From Actinoplanes missouriensis 431 (lineage in GTDB: Bacteria > Actinomycetota > Actinomycetes > Mycobacteriales > Micromonosporaceae), in the NCBI RefSeq assembly GCF_000284295.1, contig NC_017093.1:6324001-6388000 (forward strand): a stretch of 64,000 bases of DNA, read 5' to 3'. Both the position numbers and the translations under genes were made by a program. Under the pieces are notes generated by a model. The model was not told where the DNA came from and searched no databases. It was given only the letters and a program-made list of their open reading frames with translations. Below are positions 51,984 through 60,302 of the stretch, piece by piece. Each line of letters begins with the position of its first letter. Position 1 is the stretch's first letter.

Positions 51984-53061
51984 TCTCGCAGTTGACCGCG
52001 GTGTCCTTCGGGAACAGGTCGCACGCGTCGTCGTCAGCGCCGCCGTCCAGCAGGTCGGCGGCGTTGCCGTCCACCGAGTCGTCGCCGATCAGGTAGTCCG
52101 GGCCGGCGCCGCCGTACATCGTGTCGGCGCCCTGCTGCCCGTCGATCCGGTCCCGGCCGCCGAGGCCGTGGATGACGTCCTTACCCGCCGCGCCCTCCAG
52201 CGAGTTGTCGCCGTTGCTGCCGGTCAGCCGGTCGTTGCCGGCGCCGCCGACCAGACCCTCGACGTCGGCGGCGATCGTGTCGCGCTCGCCCTTCATCCCG
52301 TCGTCGCCGGTCGCGCCGTCCAGGTCCACGGTCACCGGCGACTGGTACCAGTAGTGCACGGTGTCGCCGCCGCTGCCGCCGGAGACGTAGTCGTTGTCGG
52401 TCGGGTAACTGCCCTTGATCGGCTCGTTCAGCGCGAACCAGTCGGTGCCGGCGTCACCGTGGAACCGGTCGTTGCCGCTGCCGCTGAAGACGTAGTCGTC
52501 ACCGTTGCCACCGCGGACCAGGTCGTTGCCGTAACCGTCCTCGATCCAGTCCTTGCCGTCCCCGCCGTACAGCTTGTCGGCGTCGTTGCCGCCCTCGAGC
52601 CGGTCGTTGCCGCCGAGGCCCCAGAGCTGGTCCGCGCCGCGGTCGCCGCGCAGGATGTCCGCCCGCGGGCCACCGGTGACCTTGTCGTTGCCGGTGCCGC
52701 CGTCGAGCGTCGATCCGAGACCGGTCCGGTTCACGATCGTGTCGTTGCGGTCGTAGGTGTAGACCCGCACCCGGGTGGGCGCCTTCTTCGTCGTACACCT
52801 GACCTTGGTCTTGTCGCCCTTGACCTTCTTGCAGCCCTTGCCGGCGGTGATCGCCACCCGGTCGTCGACCGTGATCGTCCTGCCGGACCGGGTGACGACG
52901 ACCGCGTTCTGCTTGCCCTTGGCCGCCTTGTAGCGCACCACCGTCGATTCCACGACCGTGACCACGCCGGTGGAGGCGGCGAAGGCGGGCACGGCGAAGG
53001 CGCCGGTGGTGAGCGTGGTGAGCAGGGTCAGGCCGAGACCGGCCCGGATGTGGCGTGGCAC
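51973..53061 (-). CDS. Secreted RTX-type calcium-binding repeat protein
   Basis: The GTG at 53061 follows GGGGGAGGA and gives a signal peptide (residues 1-28); an earlier start would add an unhelpful tail. The N-terminal 100 residues are a basic beta domain with two cysteines that could pair. From about 115 onward come RTX repeats of the GGxGxDxhx type, for example GGTGNDKVTGGPRADILRG, GGNDRLEGGNDADKLYGG and GGDGKDWIEDGYGNDLVRG. They would form a calcium-loaded beta-roll outside the cell. No catalytic domain is visible, so the role is structural or adhesive. 362 aa. Confidence 0.86.
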   Translation of the reverse strand: MPRHIRAGLGLTLLTTLTTGAFAVPAFAASTGVVTVVESTVVRYKAAKGKQNAVVVTRSGRTITVDDRVAITAGKGCKKVKGDKTKVRCTTKKAPTRVRVYTYDRNDTIVNRTGLGSTLDGGTGNDKVTGGPRADILRGDRGADQLWGLGGNDRLEGGNDADKLYGGDGKDWIEDGYGNDLVRGGNGDDYVFSGSGNDRFHGDAGTDWFALNEPIKGSYPTDNDYVSGGSGGDTVHYWYQSPVTVDLDGATGDDGMKGERDTIAADVEGLVGGAGNDRLTGSNGDNSLEGAAGKDVIHGLGGRDRIDGQQGADTMYGGAGPDYLIGDDSVDGNAADLLDGGADDDACDLFPKDTAVNCETKL

Positions 53062-53131
53062 GTGGGATCCTCCCCCGAACGGATCCGGTGGCATCGATCG
53101 CCACACGGTGCCAAGATCATAGGGGCTCCGG

Positions 53132-54067
53132 CTACCGTCGCGCCGCCTCCAGCTGACGCGGGGTCCGCCGCCCCCGGAGCCGGTGCCACACGCCTGCCGC
53201 GGTCGCTCGCACGGTCAGCCACAGGACGCGGACGATGCCCGTACCCCGCAGAAGGGTCTCCCCCGCGATCGCCGCGACCCGGTCCATCACCATGCAGGCC
53301 CGCCGGTAGTCGTCATCGTCGTCCTGCAGCTCCCAGAGCCGCTCGGCCTGCTCCCACGCCATCGCCCGGGTGGTACGGACCAGGACCCGCTGACTCCAGT
53401 CGTCGAGCTCGCCGACGCACTTGTCGATCTCCATCTGCCAGGCGGTGGCGAACCGGCGGCGCAGCGGCGGGATCTCCTCGTAGAAGATCTTGTTGACCAG
53501 CAGGTAGTCGGGGTGCTGCGGCCCGTCGCCCGGGTAGCCCATCTTCTTCCACGTCTCGATCAGCGCCAGCGACAGATCGTGGTTGATGTGCGCGTTGACA
53601 CCGAGCACCGCCGCTTCGAGGGTGCTGATCGTGTCGGTGTGGGCACGCCGGAACAGCACCTCCCACGCGTCCGGGGTGTCCTTGCCCGGCACGCCCCAGG
53701 AGGAGAGCGCGGTGAAGTAGAGCCGGGCGAACTCGACGTCGAGCACCTCGAGCCACTTCTTGTCGTGCACCTCGCTGCCGAGCAGGTGCGCGGCGACCCG
53801 CTCGGTGATGGTCAGGTACAGCGCGTTGAACTGCCCCACCCGGTTCTTCGCCGGGCTCGGCGGCAACGTGTCGAGAATCGTCTGCAGCAGCTTGAGCCGC
53901 TCCACCACACCGGCGATGTCCTCCGGCGGCGTCCGGCAGGCGTCCGCCATGGCCTGCTCCGCGGGCGTCCACCCGTTGACCACTTCCGGAACGGAGGCCT
54001 CGATGCGCCGGCGGCACTCGCGCAGCCGCTCAGCGCTGGCCTCAACTTGCACGCGATCGAAATTCAC
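53132..54067 (-). CDS. DUF5995-family protein
   Basis: This 311-aa helical protein contains segments shared by the DUF5995 family of actinobacteria, notably NAHINHDLSLALIETWKKMG and ARLYFTALSSWG. Basic residues are enriched at the C-terminus, where a hydrophobic stretch (IVRVLWLTVRATAAGVWHRL) could be a membrane-binding helix. No enzymatic motif is known for this family; the conserved His and Asp around NAHINHD might bind a metal. It precedes the RTX gene on the same strand (70 bases apart) but is not clearly linked. Confidence 0.78.
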   Translation of the reverse strand: MNFDRVQVEASAERLRECRRRIEASVPEVVNGWTPAEQAMADACRTPPEDIAGVVERLKLLQTILDTLPPSPAKNRVGQFNALYLTITERVAAHLLGSEVHDKKWLEVLDVEFARLYFTALSSWGVPGKDTPDAWEVLFRRAHTDTISTLEAAVLGVNAHINHDLSLALIETWKKMGYPGDGPQHPDYLLVNKIFYEEIPPLRRRFATAWQMEIDKCVGELDDWSQRVLVRTTRAMAWEQAERLWELQDDDDDYRRACMVMDRVAAIAGETLLRGTGIVRVLWLTVRATAAGVWHRLRGRRTPRQLEAARR

Positions 54068-54489
54068 ACCTCATGGTCGGTGCCACCGCCCCGCCGGGGC
54101 ATCCCATATTCGGCCCCCACCCAGTCGGATAGACGACTGTCTTCCTCCACACAAGACCTTAAGACCCTTTCGGGTACGGCCGACCCACGTCCCGTGGCAG
54201 CCGCGCGACCAGTTGCCCGCTCCGGGCCGCTGCGCGGGCGCCGGCGACCGGTGCATGGGCGCGGTGGGCGAGTGGCCGTTCGCGCGAAGAAGTGAATTCC
54301 GTTCGGAGAAAAGGGGCAGCCGATATCGTCCGAGAGTACGAGCCGGCCACCCGTGCGTCTGATTGCCCTCCGGCGAATATTCCGCGAATGTGGGCCTCCA
54401 CGAGAAAAGGTCCATTGTGATCATCACGAACGATGTGATCTTCAGTGGAATCGTGGTCTCCCCCGGATGCGGAAGAAGGACTGCCGGCA
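54068..54489. other. Intergenic region before the RDD gene
   Basis: This 422-base gap contains no convincing gene on either strand; open frames in it lack GC-rich third positions and ribosome sites. It is divergent, so it should hold the promoters for both flanking genes, and the 54290-54450 part is lower in GC. Confidence 0.6.
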
Positions 54490-54990
54490 ATGAACGAATC
54501 ACCCGTACCCGGAAACGATCCGTATTCGCAGGCGCCCGCCTCGGCGCGATGGCCCTCCTACGGCGGCCAGGCCCACGCGGCCGTGCAGCCCTGGTCCCCG
54601 CCGGCCCACCCGGCGCAGTACACCACCCCCGCGATCAGCATGCCGCTCGTCTCCCCCGGCGGACGGCTCGCCGCGGTCCTGCTCGACGTCGTGCTGGTCG
54701 TGGTCACCCTCTGGATCGGCTGGTTCGCCTGGTCGATGGTGACCTGGTCGCAGGGGCAGTCCCCGGGCAAGAAGCTGCTCGGCTTCGTGGTCGTCGACGC
54801 GGCGACCGGCGAGCCCTTCGACTGGCCCCGGATGGCGCTGCGCGAACTCGGCATCAAGGGCCTGCTCGGCACGGTGCTGAGCATGTGCACGCTCGGCGTG
54901 TACTTCTGGGTCGACGCCCTGATGATCCTCGGCGCCGGCACCCGGACCCTGCACGACCGGATGGCCACCTCGGTCGTGCGGCACGTCTAG
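54490..54990 (+). CDS. RDD-family membrane protein
   Basis: AAGGA lies before the ATG at 54490. The 166-aa protein has a proline/tyrosine/alanine-rich N-terminal tail (to residue 45), then the RDD-type membrane core: GGRLAAVLLDVVLVVVTLW (the family's Arg-Asp-Asp is reduced to R...D), the GQSPGKKLLGFVVVDAATGE motif between helices, and WVDALMILGAGTRTLHDRMATSVV at the end. RDD proteins are small and include a Na+/H+ antiporter example; most are uncharacterised. It leads the three-gene group with the two anchored proteins that follow. Confidence 0.85.
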   Translation: MNESPVPGNDPYSQAPASARWPSYGGQAHAAVQPWSPPAHPAQYTTPAISMPLVSPGGRLAAVLLDVVLVVVTLWIGWFAWSMVTWSQGQSPGKKLLGFVVVDAATGEPFDWPRMALRELGIKGLLGTVLSMCTLGVYFWVDALMILGAGTRTLHDRMATSVVRHV

Positions 54991-55002
54991 GCACCCACGA
55001 CG

Positions 55003-55668
55003 ATGCCCGATCGGGGACTCGGCCAGGCCCGGCACGCCGCTCCGGCGCCGGACGACGCCTCCGTGGCGGCGTCGGCCTCCACCTGGATGCAGGTGGTGTT
55101 CGGCGGGATCAGCACGAGCGTCGCGATCGCCGCCCTGGTGATCGCCTACTTCGCCTGGATCCGGCCGCATTCCCCGGACGGGCCGCCCGAGCCACCGGCT
55201 ACCGCCGTCACCACCCCGGCTCTGGCTGATGCCACCACGGCGGCCACCACCCCGACGACCACCACCACCACGGCCGCCGCCGGACAGGTCGGCCTCACCA
55301 CGCTCGACCCGGAGATCGGCGGCGACAAGATCCGGGTCACCGGCGGGAATCTGGCGATGCCCTGCGCCAGCGGCCAGTCGAACGACAGGCAGCGTTCCGT
55401 CCAGTACGACCTGGCCGCCCGATACACGGCGTTCACCGCGAGAATCGCCGTCACGAAAGCACCGGACGGCGATTCGCAACTCCAGATGAAGATTTTCGCC
55501 GACGATCGTCAGGCCACCGTGCACACATTGGTCGACGGCGAATCCGAAACCGCCCACGTGCCGCTCGACGGAGTTAGCAGAATGCGCATCGAATTGACCT
55601 GCCAGTCCCGGCTCAGCGAATTGACGATCACGGAACCCCGGCTGGACAAAAGGGGGACGACCCGGTGA
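55003..55668 (+). CDS. Single-pass membrane protein with NPCBM-like outside domain
   Basis: Twelve bases after the RDD stop. The 221-aa protein has a helix at about residues 32-50 (VVFGGISTSVAIAALVIAYFAW), a Thr/Ala/Pro linker (about 55-95) and an outside domain that reads RSVQYDLAARYTAFTARIAV, DGDSQLQMKIFADDRQ and MRIELTCQSR. This is the pattern of NPCBM/NEW2-type carbohydrate-binding modules. Its stop overlaps the start of the next gene (GTGA), so the two are translated together. The ligand is unknown. Confidence 0.75.
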   Translation: MPDRGLGQARHAAPAPDDASVAASASTWMQVVFGGISTSVAIAALVIAYFAWIRPHSPDGPPEPPATAVTTPALADATTAATTPTTTTTTAAAGQVGLTTLDPEIGGDKIRVTGGNLAMPCASGQSNDRQRSVQYDLAARYTAFTARIAVTKAPDGDSQLQMKIFADDRQATVHTLVDGESETAHVPLDGVSRMRIELTCQSRLSELTITEPRLDKRGTTR

Positions 55669-56390
55669 CCGATCCGCAGTCTCCCCCGAAGCACCGCGGA
55701 TACCTGCTGGTGATCACGCTGGTGGTCGCGGCCCTCTCCCTGGTCGTCGGGCTGGCCGGCGTCACGCTGTCGGCGATCGCGCTGGGCCGCAGCGACGAGG
55801 CCTCCGCGTTGGCGAAGCAGGCGAACGACAAACCTGTCGCGGTCGCGCCCACCACCGAGGCGACCGGCGAGCCGCCCACCCCGGAGCCCACCGATCCCGC
55901 GTCGGCGACGCCCGACCCGGAGCAGCCGTCCGGCGCCGCGACGACGCCCGCGGACATCAGCCCCACCGCCGACTACACCGTTGCCTACCAGGGCGAGCAC
56001 CTGCGGGCCCGCTCGGTCGGCTGCAACGGCAACTTCATGGCGGTGGACCTGGACGAACCCCGGGTGGCCGGCGAAGCGCGTTTCCTCTCCGAGTTCGGCG
56101 TCCAGGGCTGCAACGCGCCTGGTGAGATCGTCACCAATCTCGCGATGGCCACGGTGTCCGGCCCGTCCGCGACCCCGTTCGACTGCCTCGAGACCATTCG
56201 CACCGACCCGGGCCGTTCCCCGATCGCGCCGACCCAGGGCATGACCCTCTGCCTGGTCACCGACCAGAAGAAGGCGACCGCGAACGGCGTGACCCAGAAG
56301 ATCGTCTTCGTCACCGTCGACTCCATCTCGGTCGACCGGGAGACGGTCGTCCTCAACCTCACCCTGAAGGCCTGGGACATGCCGCAGTAG
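55665..56390 (+). CDS. Single-pass secreted/membrane protein of unknown function (241 aa)
   Basis: The GTG at 55665 overlaps the preceding stop. It has an N-terminal cytoplasmic tail, one membrane helix (YLLVITLVVAALSLVVGLAGV), a long Pro/Thr/Glu linker (residues 55-105) and an outside domain with four cysteines (SVGCNG, GVQGCNAP, FDCLET, TLCLVT) likely to form two disulfides. I do not recognise this domain. The design closely parallels the preceding gene's (helix, low-complexity linker, beta domain), so the pair may work together at the cell surface. Confidence 0.78.
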   Translation: MTDPQSPPKHRGYLLVITLVVAALSLVVGLAGVTLSAIALGRSDEASALAKQANDKPVAVAPTTEATGEPPTPEPTDPASATPDPEQPSGAATTPADISPTADYTVAYQGEHLRARSVGCNGNFMAVDLDEPRVAGEARFLSEFGVQGCNAPGEIVTNLAMATVSGPSATPFDCLETIRTDPGRSPIAPTQGMTLCLVTDQKKATANGVTQKIVFVTVDSISVDRETVVLNLTLKAWDMPQ

Positions 56391-56450
56391 ACACCGCGGC
56401 GCTATTGGTCCGGACCTGTCACCCAATCTCTCGCCGCCCCGGCACCACCC

Positions 56451-56639
56451 GTGCACTTCGGCGTCACCCCGCCCGCGCCGGGCACGAGCGGCGCCGCCGC
56501 GATCGACGGCACGAGCGTCACCGCCCGGCCCACCGACGCGTTCGACAGCCTCGCGCTGCGCACCCGGGTCGACGAGACGGGCATCCCGCCGGCCCTCGCG
56601 GGCTGCAACTGGGTCATCGACGACCTGCGCGTCTCCTGA
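56451..56639 (+). CDS. Small or remnant gene (62 aa)
   Basis: A GTG-started frame at 56451 has almost pure G/C third positions, as for real genes here, but has no clear ribosome site and no recognised product. It may be the C-terminal end of a decayed secreted protein: the last residues (CNWVIDDLRVS) resemble the end of a beta-sandwich domain. The rest of 56391-56675 holds nothing I can support. Confidence 0.4.
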   Translation: MHFGVTPPAPGTSGAAAIDGTSVTARPTDAFDSLALRTRVDETGIPPALAGCNWVIDDLRVS

Positions 56640-56675
56640 CGATCATCGGGCCGGCCCTTCGGTAGGGTCGGCCCG

Positions 56676-57413
56676 GTGACGGTCGATGCGGTTCGCGGCG
56701 GGGTGCCCGAGCACGGCAGGGTGCCCAAGTACTACACGGTGAAGACCCAGCTCCAGAATTTGCTGGCCGAACTAGGCGAGGGCGCGCTGCTGCCGGCCGA
56801 GCGGGACCTGGCGGCGGCGTACGGGGTGGCCCGCTCCACCCTGCGCCAGGCGATCTCGGAGCTCACCATGGAGGGGCGGCTGCGCGCCCATCGCGGCCGG
56901 GGCACCTTCGTCGCCTCACCCAAGCTGATCCAGCCGCTGAGCCTGTCCAGCTACACCGAGGCGCTGCGCGAGATGGGCCACGTGCCCAGCCGGCGCCTGA
57001 TCACCGAGGAGCGCCTCCCGGCCGGCTCGCTCGCCGGCGACCTGGCGATCGACCCGGCCGACGAGGTGCTGCACCTGGAACGGGTGCTGCTCGCCGACGA
57101 CGAGCCGCTCGGCCTGGAGAGCACCTATCTGCCGGCCGGCCGGTTCGGCGACCTGATGGACGGCTGGGATGCGACCGGTTCGCTCTACCGGCACGTCGCG
57201 GACCGCTACCAGGTCCGGTACGCACAGGCCACCGAACGCATCGAGACGGTCCTGGCAAGCCCTCGCGAGGCCCAGTTGCTGAACACCAACCCGGCCCAGC
57301 CGATGCTGCTCATGCAGCGCGTCTCCGCTGATCAGGACGGTGTTCCGATCGAGCGGGTGCGCTCGCTCTACCGCGGCGACCGGATCGGTTTCGTCACCCG
57401 GCTGACGGGCTGA
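56676..57413 (+). CDS. GntR/HutC-family regulator of the phosphonate operon
   Basis: The GTG at 56676 gives a 245-aa protein. The winged HTH (LPAERDLAAAYGVARSTLRQAISELTME) and the R-G-R-G-T-F wing come first. A UTRA domain follows (LSSYTEALREMGHVPSR, LHLERVLLADDEPLGLES, MLLMQRVSADQDGVPIERVRSLYRGDRIGF), as in PhnF/HutC regulators that bind small organic ligands. It lies directly before the FAD oxidase gene with the palindromic operator between, so it very likely controls the phosphonate operon. Confidence 0.9.
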   Translation: MTVDAVRGGVPEHGRVPKYYTVKTQLQNLLAELGEGALLPAERDLAAAYGVARSTLRQAISELTMEGRLRAHRGRGTFVASPKLIQPLSLSSYTEALREMGHVPSRRLITEERLPAGSLAGDLAIDPADEVLHLERVLLADDEPLGLESTYLPAGRFGDLMDGWDATGSLYRHVADRYQVRYAQATERIETVLASPREAQLLNTNPAQPMLLMQRVSADQDGVPIERVRSLYRGDRIGFVTRLTG

Positions 57414-57425
57414 TCCGAGATTATT

Positions 57426-57449
57426 AAAGGTTCGAACCTTTGAGGTTCG
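57426..57449. promoter_or_regulatory. Palindromic operator before the phosphonate operon
   Basis: A perfect 16-bp palindrome AAAGGTTCGAACCTTT (57426-57441) is followed by a further GGTTCG half-site (57444-57449). It is the only AT-rich palindrome in the 113-base leader and is the likely GntR-protein site. Confidence 0.75.
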
Positions 57450-57526
57450 TTCACCGTCGCGTCATGCTGCCTGCACGCGCGAGTCGCCGATCTCTCTGAA
57501 GCTCTTCCCAGAGCAAGGGAGATCAG

Positions 57527-58645
57527 ATGCGAGTGATCATCGTGGGCGGCGGGGTGCTCGGCACCATGCACGCCTGGCAGGCCGTCCAGCGCGGCCACGA
57601 CGTGGTACAGATCGAGCGGGAGGCCGAGGCCCGGGGCGCCTCGGTCCGCAACTTCGGCCTGGTCTGGGTGTCCGGCCGGGCGCCCGGCGCCGAACTGGAG
57701 ACGGCGCTGCGGGCCCGGGAGCTCTGGGAGCGGATCGGCGACCAGGTGCCGGGCATCGGGTTCCGGGGGAACGGGTCGCTCACGCTCTGCCGTACCCCCG
57801 AAGAAATCGCCGTGGCGCAGGCCGCGGCAGACGGTCCGCACGCGGCTGCCCGCGGCTTCCGGATCGTGGACCGCGCCGAGGCCCGGAAGATCAACCCGGC
57901 GCTGCGCGGGGACTTCGCGGCGGCGTTGTGGTGCGAGCGCGACGGCGCGGTGGAGTCCCGCGTCGCGCTTCCGGCCCTGCGGGCCGTGCTCGGCGCGACC
58001 GGCGCCTACCGGTGGGTTCCGGGCCGGGAGGCGCGCGCTCTCACCGGCACCGGGGTACGCGACGACCACGGCACCCACCACACCGGCGACCTGGTCGTCC
58101 TCACCACCGGCGCGACGCTCTCCGGTCTGGTCCGCGAACTGGTCCCCGAGCTGCCGGTGCGCCGCGTCTGGCTGCAGATGGCGCAGACCGCCCCGCTCGG
58201 CGAGCCGCTGACCACCTCGGTCGCCGACGCCGACAGCTTCCGCTACTACCCGGCGTTCCGCGGGCCGCAGCTCGACGCGCTGGTCACCGGCCAGCCGCAG
58301 CCGCCGGTCGCGGCCACCCACGCCATGCAGCTGCTGATGGTGCAGCGCCTGGACGGCGGGCTGACCATCGGCGACACCCACGCGTACGCCGAGCCGTTCC
58401 CGTTCGACCAGGTCGAGGAGCCCTACGAGCACCTGATCACGGTCGCCTCCGGGCTGCTCGGCCGGGACCTGCCACCGATCCGGCGGCGCTGGCACGGCGT
58501 CTACGCCCAGTGCACCGACCCGGCGGCGGTCGTGCACCGGCAGCGGATCGCCGGCAACGCGGTGCTCGTCACCGGACCCGGCGGACGCGGCATGACCTGC
58601 TCCCCCGCGATCGCCGAGCAGACCGCGACGGAGATGAGCTGGTGA
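57527..58645 (+). CDS. FAD-dependent amine oxidase/dehydrogenase of phosphonate clusters (TIGR03364-like)
   Basis: The 372-aa protein begins with an FAD-binding Rossmann fold: MRVIIVGGGVLGTMHAWQA, then VVQIEREAEARGASVRNFGLVWV, as in DadA-like oxidases. Later blocks (RDLPPIRRRWHGVYAQC and NAVLVTGPGGRGMTCSPAIAEQTA) are typical of the group that travels with PhnX-like hydrolases. It probably oxidises an aminophosphonate amine to an aldehyde, such as 2-aminoethylphosphonate to phosphonoacetaldehyde, replacing the PhnW transaminase that is absent here. AAGGGAGATC precedes the start and its stop overlaps the next start (GTGA). Confidence 0.82.
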   Translation: MRVIIVGGGVLGTMHAWQAVQRGHDVVQIEREAEARGASVRNFGLVWVSGRAPGAELETALRARELWERIGDQVPGIGFRGNGSLTLCRTPEEIAVAQAAADGPHAAARGFRIVDRAEARKINPALRGDFAAALWCERDGAVESRVALPALRAVLGATGAYRWVPGREARALTGTGVRDDHGTHHTGDLVVLTTGATLSGLVRELVPELPVRRVWLQMAQTAPLGEPLTTSVADADSFRYYPAFRGPQLDALVTGQPQPPVAATHAMQLLMVQRLDGGLTIGDTHAYAEPFPFDQVEEPYEHLITVASGLLGRDLPPIRRRWHGVYAQCTDPAAVVHRQRIAGNAVLVTGPGGRGMTCSPAIAEQTATEMSW

Positions 58646-59301
58646 GCATCCAACTGGTGGTCCTCGACATGGCCGGCACCACCGTCGCCGACGACGGACT
58701 GGTGCTGCGGGCCTTCGACACCGCTCTGGCGTCCGCGCCGGTGGCCGAGACCGACGCGGCCCGGCAGTACGTCCTCGACACCATGGGCCAATCCAAGATC
58801 ACGGTGTTCCGGCACCTCACCGGCGGCGACGAGCAGCATGCCCAGCGGCTCAACGCCGCGTTCGAGGCCGCGTACGACGACCTCGCCCATCTCTGCACGC
58901 CGATCGACGGCGCCGCCGAGCTGATCCGCGACCTGCGCGCCGCGGGCATCCGCACCTGCCTGACCACCGGGTTCTCCCGGCCCACCGCGGACCGGATCCT
59001 CTCCGCGCTGGGCTGGCGGGACCTCGCCGACCTGACCCTCACCCCGGCCGAGGCCGGACGCGGGCGACCCTACCCCGACCTGGTGCTGACCGCGCTGCTG
59101 CGGCTCGGCGCCGACGACGTCCGCGCCGTCGCCACCGCCGGCGACACCACCTCCGACATCCGCACCGGCCTGCGCGCCGGCGCCTCGGTCGTGGCGGGGG
59201 TGCTCACCGGCGCCCACGACGCGGCCGCGCTCCGGGAGGCCGGAGCGACGCACGTCCTCTCCTCGATTCGCGAACTTCCGTCCGTTTGGGAGCAGTCATG
59301 A
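58642..59301 (+). CDS. PhnX-like phosphonatase (HAD superfamily)
   Basis: The 219-aa enzyme starts at a GTG overlapping the preceding stop. The motif VLDMAGTTVADDG near residues 7-19 carries the Asp nucleophile and the Ala in place of the second Asp, as in phosphonoacetaldehyde hydrolase. The MGQSKITVFRHL segment has a Lys at the place of the PhnX Schiff-base Lys. HAD motifs II-IV follow (CLTTGFSR, and ATAGDTTSDIRTGLRAGA). It likely cleaves the C-P bond of the aldehyde made by the preceding oxidase, freeing phosphate. Confidence 0.85.
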   Translation: MSIQLVVLDMAGTTVADDGLVLRAFDTALASAPVAETDAARQYVLDTMGQSKITVFRHLTGGDEQHAQRLNAAFEAAYDDLAHLCTPIDGAAELIRDLRAAGIRTCLTTGFSRPTADRILSALGWRDLADLTLTPAEAGRGRPYPDLVLTALLRLGADDVRAVATAGDTTSDIRTGLRAGASVVAGVLTGAHDAAALREAGATHVLSSIRELPSVWEQS

Positions 59302-60302
59302 GACGTACCCTCGCCGTTCTTGTCTCGGTTTTGATCTTGGCGGGCTGTGGATCCGGGACCGGGTCCACCGCCGCCGAGGGCGACCGGACCGTCACGCTCT
59401 ACACCGCCGACGGGCTCGGCGACTGGTACACCGAGCAGTTCGCCGCGTTCGAGAAGCAGACCGGCATCACGGTGCAGACCATCGAGGCCGGCTCCGGCGA
59501 GATCGTCTCCCGGCTGCAGAAGGAGCGGACCAACGTCCAGGCCGACCTGGTCGTCACGCTGCCGCCCTACATTCAGAAGGCGTCCGCGGACGGGCTGCTG
59601 CAGGCCTACACCCCGGCCGGCGCGGACCAGGTGACAGGGGCCGCCGCCGATTACACGCCGGTGGTCAACAACTACCTCTGCTTCATCTACAACCCGTCGT
59701 CGCTGAGTACACCGCCGAAGACCTTCGACGACCTGCTCAGCCCGTCGCTCAAGGGCAAGCTGCAGTACTCCACGCCGGGTCAGGCCGGCGACGGCACCGC
59801 CGTGCTGCTGCACCTGCAGCACGTGCTCGGCAAGGACGGCGCCCTGGAGTACCTCAGGAAGCTCGAGGCCAACAACGTCGGCCCGTCGTCGTCCACCGGC
59901 AAGCTGCAGCCCAAGGTGAGCAAGGGCGAGATCTATGTGGCCAACGGCGACGTCCAGATGAACCTCGCTTCCATCAACAACGACAAATCCCACTTCAAGA
60001 TCTTCTTCCCTTCCGGTACGGGGGAGAAGCCGTCCACCTTCGCCCTGCCGTACGTGATGGGCGTCGCCGCCGGAGCACCGCACGCCGGCAACGCGAAGAA
60101 GCTCGCCGACTTCCTGCTCACCCCGGCCGCCCAGGAGCAGATCGCCGCCCAGGCCTACGGCTTCCCGGCCCGCGGCGACGTGAAGCCCGGCGACACCTCG
60201 ATCCTCGACGGCGTCGAGATCTGGCAGCCGGACTGGACCCGCATCCTCGCCGACAACGACGCCGACATCGCGGCCTACAACAAAGCGCTCGGACTCTCAT
60301 GA
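59298..60302 (+). CDS. Phosphonate ABC transporter substrate-binding lipoprotein (PhnS-like)
   Basis: ATGA overlaps the preceding stop. The 334-aa protein has a lipobox (LILAGC, Cys near residue 17) and an extracellular-solute-binding type 1/6 body: VTLYTADGLGDWYTEQFAAF at the start, NYLCFIYNPSSLS, LSPSLKGKLQYSTPGQAGDG and LPYVMGVAAGAPHAGNAKKL near the end, as in the PhnS proteins that bind 2-aminoethylphosphonate. It feeds the permease encoded by the next genes. The exact ligand is inferred from context. Confidence 0.84.
   Translation: MRRTLAVLVSVLILAGCGSGTGSTAAEGDRTVTLYTADGLGDWYTEQFAAFEKQTGITVQTIEAGSGEIVSRLQKERTNVQADLVVTLPPYIQKASADGLLQAYTPAGADQVTGAAADYTPVVNNYLCFIYNPSSLSTPPKTFDDLLSPSLKGKLQYSTPGQAGDGTAVLLHLQHVLGKDGALEYLRKLEANNVGPSSSTGKLQPKVSKGEIYVANGDVQMNLASINNDKSHFKIFFPSGTGEKPSTFALPYVMGVAAGAPHAGNAKKLADFLLTPAAQEQIAAQAYGFPARGDVKPGDTSILDGVEIWQPDWTRILADNDADIAAYNKALGLS

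Noticed and set aside
51973..53061. Regular repeats that might suggest a CRISPR or satellite
   Set aside because: They are the coding repeats of the RTX calcium-binding protein, with no constant repeat/spacer structure.
54071..54502. 143-codon minus-strand frame before the RDD gene
   Set aside because: Weak codon bias, no ribosome site and no recognisable features; it covers the likely promoter region.
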